From Pomphorhynchus laevis (Eukaryota > Acanthocephala > Palaeacanthocephala > Echinorhynchida > Pomphorhynchidae), in assembly GCA_012934845.2 (NCBI GenBank), contig WNNJ02002967.1, positions 1 to 64,000 of the forward strand: 64,000 bases of DNA, in the 5' to 3' direction. The notes below the pieces were generated by a model. That model worked only from the letters and a program-made list of their open reading frames with translations. It had not been told where the DNA came from and ran no database searches. This document shows, piece by piece, positions 56,301 to 64,000 of the stretch; the first letter of the stretch is position 1, and every line of letters starts with the position of its first letter. The translations under genes and the position numbers were made by a program.

Positions 56301-59300
56301 TAATTCTAGTAACTAACTTAATTTTTGTATATTATTATAATAAAATAATCTTTTTCACTCTCTCCTAATTGTAAACTATTTATAAAAATAAAAACGTTTA
56401 AATGCTATGAATTTAACATAAAAAACCGATAATTATAGCAATTTTGATAATTATGTCATGATAACAATTAACTACTAATCTCGGTTTATAGGTTGCTCAT
56501 AAAAATTGTAACTCGATGATTATTTTCCAATTCGAAAACTCGATGAACATTTCACAACTCAAAAACTCTGTGATTTATTTCACAAATTAAAAACATTATG
56601 ATTACTTCTAAATTCAAAAACTCGATGATTTATTCTACAATTCGAAAACTCGATGAACATTTCACAACTCAAAAACTCTGTGATTTATTTCACAAATTAA
56701 AAACATGATGATTACTTCTAAATTCAAAAACTCGATGATTTATTCCACAATTCGAAAACTCGATGAACATTTCACAACTCAAAAACTCTGTGATTTATTT
56801 CACAAATTAAAAACATGATGATTACTTCTAAATTCAAAAACTCGATGATTTATTCCACAATTCGAAAACTCGATGAACATTTCACAACTCAAAAACTCTG
56901 TGATTTATTTCACAAATTAAAAACATGATGATTACTTCTAAATTCAAAAACTCGATGATTCATTCTACAATTCTAAAATACGAAATTATATGAAAGATAC
57001 TGAACATTGTTGACGAAATAAATATCGATCATATAACTAAAACGGTACTTGCTTATTTAAAAATAGGCAAGTACCCAAATAGAATAATAAGATAAATATG
57101 ATTTAATTCAGTAATATCTCACAAATAATGAAGTTTCAAAAACATCGATATATTAAATTATATATTAAATTATATATAAATTATATAGCAAATATTTACC
57201 GAGTTCCTTCTCTATGATAAGATTAGATGTAATTGGAATACGTTGCTTGTTCACTTTTGCGAAACCACGCTTGTAAATCAATTCCCGTACGCTTTTCAAA
57301 TTAGGATATCTAAACACAATAAAAAGATTAAAATAGATGCGCATAAATGTTACCCCCAAGTTATGTAAGGATGAACAAGTCTCAGCATGTTGACTGTTGC
57401 TTTGTTTATTCTCAAAAAGATTCCGTTGTTGATTTGTCTTAGTCGAAACAATTGCAGAATCTTTCTGATCTTAGGGTGCAAACCAAGTATACTAAAATAA
57501 AAATATTGTAAATAAATTTATAACAATATTTAAGTTATTTCAAGTCGAATAGCAAATTTTAAAATTATCATAGCACACCTGTTGAACATTTATAAAATAT
57601 GCAAAAACGTTATTTATATAATTGAATAAAATAATTTTGATAAATGAAAACGACGATTTAAACTAATAAAAAATTAAAAAAGAGGAAAAACGCATAAAAA
57701 TAGACTTTAGTTAAATCTAGTTTAAGAAACCTTAAATAATGCTGCTATACATAAAAATAAATTATTTGTAAAAATTAAATTGAAAATAATTATTTACAAA
57801 TAATAACAAATATAACGAATTTTACCGTGGGGATATGACATTCAAATTCTCGTCGATGAAAGATGCATACACATAACAAAATTAATATAAAAGAAAACCC
57901 AATTCTGTAAAGATACCGAGTATAATAAGAAGGTCAAATTCTTAACACGGTAGATATTCTAAATATTTTAGCATCAATTTAATAAAGAATTTAAATTCAA
58001 ATTCTCGACGATGAAAGATGCATACACATAACAAAATTAACATAAAAGAAAACCCAATTCTGTAAAGATACCGAGTATAATAAGAAGGTTAAATTCTTAT
58101 AACGGTAGATATTCTAAATATTTTAGCATCAATTTAATAAAGAATTTAAATTCAAATTCTCGACGATGAAAGATGCATACACATAACAAAATTAACATAA
58201 AAGAAAACCCAATTCTGTAAAGATACCGAGTATAATAAGAAGGTCAAATTCTTAACACGGTAGATATTCTAAATATTTTAGCATCAATTTAATAAAGAAT
58301 TTAAATTCAAATTCTCGACGATGAAAGATGCATACACATAACAAAATTAATATAAAAGAAAACTCAATTCTGTAAGGATACCGAGTATAATAAGAAAGTT
58401 AAATTCTTATAACGGTAGATATTCTAAATATTTTAGCATCAATTTAATAAAGAATTTAAATTCAAATTCTCGACGATGAAAGATGCATACACATAACAAA
58501 ATTAACATAAAAGAAAACCCAATTCTGTAAAGATACCGAGTATAATAAGAAGGTTAAATTCTTATAACGGTAGATATTCTAAATATTTTAGCATCAATTT
58601 AATAAAGAATTTAAATTCAAATTCTCGACGATGAAAGATGCATACACATAACAAAATTAACATAAAAGAAAACCCAATTCTGTAAAGATACCGAGTATAA
58701 TAAGAAGGTCAAATTCTTAACACGGTAGATATTCTAAATATTTTAGCATCAATTTAATAAAGAATTTAAATTCAAATTCTCGACGATGAAAGATGCATAC
58801 ACATAACAAAATTAATATAAAAGAAAACTCAATTCTGTAAGGATACCGAGTATAATAAGAAAGTTAAATTCTTATAACGGTAGATATTCTAAATATTTTA
58901 GCATCAATTTAATAAAGAATTTAAATTCAAATTCTCGACGATGAAAGATGCATACACATAACAAAATTAACATAAAAGAAAACCCAATTCTGTAAAGATA
59001 CCGAGTATAATAAGAAGGTCAAATTCTTAACACGGTAGATATTCTAAATATTTTAGCATCAATTTAATAAAGAATTTAAATTCAAATTCTCGACGATGAA
59101 AGATGCATACACATAACAAAATTAATATAAAAGAAAACACCAATTCTGTAAGGATACCGAGTATAAAAAGAAGGTCAAATTCTTATAACGGTAGATATTC
59201 TAAATATTTTAGCATCAATTTAATAAAGAATTTAAATTCAAATTCTCGACGATGAAAGATGCATACACATAACAAAATTAATATAAAAGAAAACCCAATT

Positions 59301-62300
59301 CTATAAGGATACCGAGTATAATAAGAAGGTCAAATTCTTAACACGGTAGATATTCTAAATATTTTAGCATCAATTTAATAAAGAATTTAAATTCAAATTC
59401 TCGACGATGAAAGATGCATACACATAACAAAATTAATATAAAAGAAAACTCAATTCTGTAAGGATACCGAGTATAACCTGTGCGTCACGAATGCTTTGGA
59501 AAATCTCAAATTAAGCATTGAGTTATCAGCATAGATCAGATTAACGTGGCAATATCATCAAATATCAGTCACGATACATTCATCATATCAATGACTAATA
59601 TAACTTATTTTAGCCAAATAAGAGAATATACCAAAAATTAAATCATACATTAAACCACCATTGTTACTTGGGGAAAACGTTTTTCCATTGTGTTCTGTCA
59701 ATGTATCGCGAACAGTTAAGTTCGTGCTAAGATAGACAGCCATGATTTTGCATCGTTTGAATACAGATTGATACAACCTGTGCGTCACGAATGCTTTGGA
59801 AAATCTCAAAGTAAGCATTGAGTTATCAGCTTAGATCAGATTAACGTGGCAATATCATCAAATATCAGTCACGATACATTCATCATATCAATGACTAATA
59901 TAACTTATTTTCGCCAAATAAGAGAATATTCCAAAAAATATATCAACCATTAAACCACCATTGTTACTTGGGGAAAACGTTTTTCCATTGTGTTCTGTCA
60001 ATGTATCGCGAACAGTTAAGTTCGTGCTAAGATAGACAGCCATGATTTTGCATCGTTTGAATACAGATTGATACAACCTGTGCGTCACGAATGCTTTGGA
60101 AAATCTCAAAGTAAGCATTGAGTTATCAGCTTAGATCAGATTAACGTGGCAATATCATCAAATATCAGTCACTATACATTCATCATATCAATGACTAATA
60201 TAACTTATTTTCGCCAAATAAGAGAATATACCAAAAATTAAATCATACATTAAACCACCATTGTTACTTGGGGAAAACGTTTTTCCATTGTGTTCTGTCA
60301 ATGTATCGCGAACAGTTAAGTTCGTGCTAAGATAGACAGCCATGATTTTGCATCGTTTGAATACAGATTGATACAACCTGTGCGTCACGAATGCTTTGGA
60401 AAATCTCAAAGTAAGCATTGAGTTATCAGCTTAGATCAGATTAACGTGGCAATATCATCAAATATCAGTCACTATACATTCATCATATCAATGACTAATA
60501 TAACTTATTTTCGCCAAATAAGAGAATATACCAAAAATTAAATCATACATTAAACCACCATTGTTACTTGGGGAAAACGTTTTTCCATTGTGTTCTGTCA
60601 ATGTATCGCGAACAGTTAAGTTCGTGCTAAGATAGACAGCCATGATTTTGCATCGTTTGAATACAGATTGATACAACCTGTGCGTCACGAATGCTTTGGA
60701 AAATCTCAAAGTAAGCATTGAGTTATCAGCTTAGATCAGATTAACGTGGCAATATCATCAAATATCAGTCACTATACATTCATCATATCAATGACTAATA
60801 TAACTTATTTTCGCCAAATAAGAGAATATTCCAAAAATTATATCAACCATTAAACCACCATTGTTACTTGGGGAAAACGTTTTTCCATTGTGTTCTGTCA
60901 ATGTATCGCGAACAGTTAAGTTCGTGCTAAGATAGACAGCCATGATTTTGCATCGTTTGAATACAGATTGATACAACCTGTGCGTCACGAATGCTTTGGA
61001 AAATCTCAAATTAAGCATTGAGTTATCAGCATAGATCAGATTAACGTGGCAATATCATCAAATATCAGTCACGATACATTCATCATATCAATGACTAATA
61101 AAACTTACTTTTGTTAAATACTGACTATTCAGCGAAAATGACAGAACTCATCGTTAATTGAAGATAATTGTACTATATAATAGTTTTTCTAATTTATATA
61201 AACGCTTTTGAGGGATTGACAAAGATGGTACAAAGTTTAATAATGACATACAATAGTGCACGGGTAGATTTCTATACCACGGGTAAAGTGGTATATAAAT
61301 TGCTTCACCTGACGCGATTGAAGATATAAGGATTTTAGTATTCTTCAGTTTATTTTTAAAAAATACATTACTTTAAAAAATTATATTATTTTGGTTTAAA
61401 ATAAAATAAAATCATATTACTTTATTAAAATTATAAAAATTAAATAATATTAATGAAAATAATAGCGTTTAATTTGTTAAAAGTTGTTAACACGCCTTGA
61501 TCATCAATCATGCTATGAATATTAAATAATTGCTAACGATTTGCTTCTTTCAGGCAATACAGTTGCTCTGTGATCAACTGTATTGCTTAATAAAGTTGAC
61601 CAATATATCGACAGCAAAATACGTTGTGTCAATAGATTTTGCTGTTTTTTTTCAACCTTGAACTTATTGGAATATATTTTTGAACAAATCTTAATCGACA
61701 TTCTTTATGACCATGTGATCTTTACTGTTAAAACTTTTATAAAATAAAAAAAAACTTTATTTTCTTAATATAAAAACTTTTATATTATGAATGAAGTTTA
61801 TTATATTTTGTAATTATATCACAAAATAAAATTCTGGCGATGATTGTGGCAAGTGATAATTTTGTGGAAAAATTTATTTATTTGCTATTTTATTTTCAAT
61901 GCATAAAAGTAAGAATATTTCATTTTAATGACGATGTTTAGAGAAAATCACAAATAATTATCTTTCACCTGGTTGATATTAACAACATTTAGTCAAGCCA
62001 AATAAATTTATGTAACAAAAAAATGAGTCATTAAAAAAGTCCAATATTTATGAGGTATTGAAAATGTTTTCTCAATAAAAGGATCAAATTCATCAACTTA
62101 TAATGACATGTTTTTTATGGACTAATCACATTAAATTCCATAGATAAATTAAGATATTATATTGATTGTCTACTCCTATGAAATGTGATAGACCTACCCT
62201 CTAATACGCATTACAAACGCCACTTTAGGTTCAGCAGGTACATAGAAATTGCCGTGTATTTTAGCTTCACGACGGAGTCTCACGTTGTCCTTTTCAAGTT

Positions 62301-63974
62301 TCTTGTACTCTTTTACGTACTGCTCGGCCCTCTTAAATATTTCGCTCTTTTTTGATGCACGCGCCTTAACAACACATGAATGTATATAAAAAACGTCAAT
62401 TTAAATTAAAAAATTTAATTAAATGAAATAATCAATAAGGATTCAGTAAAAACTATTTAGAGAATTAAAGATTCAAAAATTAAAATCGTATTACACGATA
62501 TAATTGATAAAATTAATATTAGCAATTAATATAAATTGTATTAATATATTAATAATATTAAAAAAATTAGATTAATAATCGTATTAAATACAAATATCAA
62601 AACTCTATTATACAACATTATTAATTCGATATTATTTGTTCAGGTAAAGAAATAATAAAAACGTTCATATCAGTTAGACATTATTCATTATTATAGTATT
62701 CTAATATATAATTTAAAAAATACGAATAGCATATTAAAATTTAAATTATAATCGCTCTTATGATTTAATTTATGATTTTTTAAATTAATTTATGCCAATA
62801 TTAAAGAGAAATGTCAGGAGTGTGAAGCAACAAGCCAAATCAAGAGACAAAAAGAATATATTTTTAAATGCATTCTTTATATATTCATGATATTATATTA
62901 TATTACATTATATTCACGATACTCTCAAATGGGCCTACATAAAACACTGTTTACGTTAGCTATCATATACGCATCTTCAAGTGCACAAACTTTGCAATTG
63001 AGATCCTTGTTTTCTACTAGACTGTTCCTATCTTATACAAATCGATAAAACTTTTGCCTTATAAAACTTTAAACACTTATTATAAGAAAAGTGGCTTTAA
63101 ATCCTGCAATACGTTTTTTAACAGTAGATGCATATAGTCTAATGCTTCTATTTGATGCATATTCCGTCGGCATAAAATGGTTCCATCCACAAGCGCAACG
63201 CTTTCGCTATATTCCGCTCGTCCCATTGATTATGATAAATGAATTTTTTGATAAAACTAAACCATCTGAATAAGACGGAGCAAGGTGATTAAAATTATTA
63301 TTGCCGTTAATCATATTAAAAAATATGATAAAATATAATGTAATGAATTAATAAATTTTATATAATTATAATATTAATATATATATTATATCAATACAAA
63401 ATATAATATATAAAGGATACTGCAAAATACGAGTTGATTTGGCAACGAGATTTATAGAGTGACTTAATATCTACATTGAAGCTCTAGCATCGACAATTTA
63501 ACTGAAAGAATTAACTTATTACAGTTAATAAGTTAATTTATTAAAATTAATTAACTTATTACAGTTTTGAATTGCATCAGCTAAATCAAACATTGATCTC
63601 GGGATTTCACTTGATAAATATAATGTCACTTGTGCAAATAAAAATATTATTATTTGATCGGTTTAAAAGTCCGTTTATTTGAGAAAATATCAAACCTTTG
63701 AATGCTTAATATACTACATTTAGTTGAAACAGTTAAGTACAATCGATTAACAAAGTTTATAGGAAATACCTTTCTTCGCTTTTCAAGTACTTTTTGATGA
63801 AGAAGCTGGTCCTTTGCGCGTTGTTTCCGCTTGAGAAGTAGTGTCTCGGGTACCCGCGGAAGAGACTTCTTGGTTAGCCTTAATTCAATAAATCAATATC
63901 ATAATTAGGAAAATCAATGCGAGTAAGCGTACGCTGTTTGATCAGGTTGAGACATTGTCGTTTAAAATAACTAT
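53307..63974 (-). CDS. RPL7: Ribosomal protein L7 (uL30), seven coding exons
   Basis: Component of the large cytosolic ribosomal subunit. Coding exons, 5' to 3': 63933-63955, 63770-63878, 62198-62364, 57354-57491, 57200-57309, 53452-53565, 53307-53401. All introns have GT/AG ends and every phase joins, giving 756 nt and 251 residues, the usual size. Recognisable blocks: [58 protein letters not shown]+[52 protein letters not shown] and [19 protein letters not shown]. Three introns are small (50-54 bp for the first and last; 1.4 kb second), while introns 3 and 5 are 4.7 and 3.6 kb and are full of tandem repeats. A strong acceptor (TTTTCTGTTTCAG) ends at 63975, 19 bases before the ATG. AATAAA overlaps the stop codon (53304-53309), implying a very short 3' UTR. 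Confidence 0.95.
54290..54370. repeat. Foldback with degenerate hammerhead-like arms
   Basis: AATAGTCCTTCTTAAGTGTTA (54297-54317) pairs with the complement TAACACTTAAAAAAGACTATT (54332-54352). Both arms then continue into a GACTATT..AATAGTC-type stem followed by GAGC or AAAA, a worn version of the CTGAAGA + stem + GAAA layout. In RPL7 intron 5. Confidence 0.4.
55140..55375. repeat. Foldback (MITE-like) element with a hammerhead-like motif in each arm
   Basis: Left end TTTACAATTAGGAGCGAGTA... and right end ...TACTCTCTTCTAAATTGTAAA are inverted copies; arms about 85-100 bp. Plus arm: CTGATGA (55269-55275), one extra T, stem GATAAC (55277-55282)/GTTATC (55287-55292), GAAA (55293-55296). Minus arm: CTGATTA, stem GATAAT/GTTGTC, GAAA. 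Partial single ends of the same element are at 53735-53800 and 56339-56390. In RPL7 intron 5. Confidence 0.65.
56531..56975. repeat. 110-bp tandem array (four copies)
   Basis: Units starting TTCGAAAACTCGATGAAC at 56531, 56641, 56751 and 56861; nearly identical. Inside the unit a ~30-bp sub-motif (AAAACTC.ATGATT.ATT.CA) recurs in degenerate form. RPL7 intron 5. Confidence 0.9.
57840..59477. repeat. 155-bp tandem array with dimer-like order (10.5 copies)
   Basis: GATGAAAGATGCATAC recurs at about 57855, 58010, 58164, 58320, 58474, 58630, 58784, 58940, 59094, 59251 and 59406. Spacing alternates near 154 and 156 bp. Variants with CTTAACACGG and with CTTATAACGG mostly alternate, so a dimeric ~310-bp higher-order unit is suggested. 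Lies in RPL7 intron 3; no coding seen. Confidence 0.9.
59478..61105. repeat. 300-bp tandem array with a conserved 76-codon ORF per unit (5.4 copies)
   Basis: Units begin CCTGTGCGTCACGAATGC at about 59478, 59778, 60078, 60378, 60678 and 60978 (last partial). The minus strand of each full unit has an open frame of 76 codons (59588-59818 and every 300 bp after) with only two to four residue differences, clustered at one site (LMYDLIFG or LMVDI.FG). The array abuts the 155-bp array directly. Intron 3 of RPL7. Whether the ORF is ever translated is unknown; a satellite captured from a gene is possible. Confidence 0.9.
61106..62190. other. Rest of RPL7 intron 3
   Basis: AT-rich. A 12-bp-arm hairpin GCAATACAGTTG/CAACTGTATTGC lies at 61553-61587 and a smaller one, TATACCAC/GTGGTATA, at about 61271-61295. 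No snoRNA boxes recognised with confidence. Confidence 0.4.
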
Positions 63975-64000
63975 CTGAAACAGAAAAATAACTAGTAGAT

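Noticed and set aside
57840-61105. CRISPR-like array
   Set aside because: Repeats are 155 and 300 bp head-to-tail with no unique spacers, in an animal intron; they are satellites.
61200-62190. snoRNA in RPL7 intron 3
   Set aside because: RPL7 introns host snoRNAs in some animals, but I could not find paired C/D or H/ACA boxes.

Overview
This is 64 kb of an AT-rich (visibly well above 65% A+T), intron-containing animal genome. Two host genes place it in Metazoa: ribosomal protein L7, spliced from seven exons with a C-terminal GGWRKK...GGDFGNRE block, and a katanin p60 subunit. The phylum cannot be fixed from these proteins; the repeat content (CR1-like LINEs, Penelope-like elements, a hammerhead-bearing tRNA-type SINE) recalls flatworms and other invertebrates. 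No bacterial operons, CRISPR or standard tRNA/rRNA genes were seen. Layout. 0-10 kb: 5' part of a katanin p60 gene on the minus strand (exons at 9662-9826, 3976-4199, 1534-1657, 135-226; it runs off the left edge). Its introns hold a small secreted-protein gene (6830-7582), a Penelope GIY-YIG remnant, a reverse-transcriptase (RT) remnant, a foldback repeat and a decayed hammerhead SINE. 12.6-13.4 kb: an HMG-box/coiled-coil gene. 14.9-27.9 kb: a graveyard of LINE, Penelope-like and other RT fragments, with a young CR1-like LINE set in an 18-bp target duplication inside a P-loop (kinase-like) gene fragment. 28.1-31.1 kb: three repeat families carrying hammerhead ribozyme cores (a tRNA-derived SINE, a 463-bp tandem unit and a 380-bp tandem unit). 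31.1-37.4 kb: an internally deleted CR1-like LINE, then an old RT element split by a second LINE with a 12-bp target duplication. 38-41.1 kb: a foldback with hammerhead-like arms, a small ORF and an unidentified terminal exon. 41.5-43.9 kb: an intronless acylaminoacyl-peptidase gene. 46.3-48.6 kb: a Penelope-like element with 160-bp inverted termini. 50-53 kb: an RT fragment and a LINE 3' half. 53.3-64 kb: the RPL7 gene (minus strand), whose long introns are filled by 110-bp, 155-bp and 300-bp tandem arrays and foldback elements. The main discovery lead is the concentration of hammerhead ribozyme motifs. Two families (SINE at 28.1-28.9 kb; 463-bp repeat at 29.0-29.8 kb) have a full canonical core with all three helices. 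One truncated SINE copy starts within a base of the predicted self-cleavage point. The 380-bp satellite holds the three hammerhead strand segments in an unusual reversed order. Penelope termini and several foldbacks carry CUGANGA...GAAA variants. Together this looks like a community of ribozyme-bearing retroelements (retrozyme-like repeats plus Penelope-like elements that could supply RT). All of this is read by eye; no search was run.
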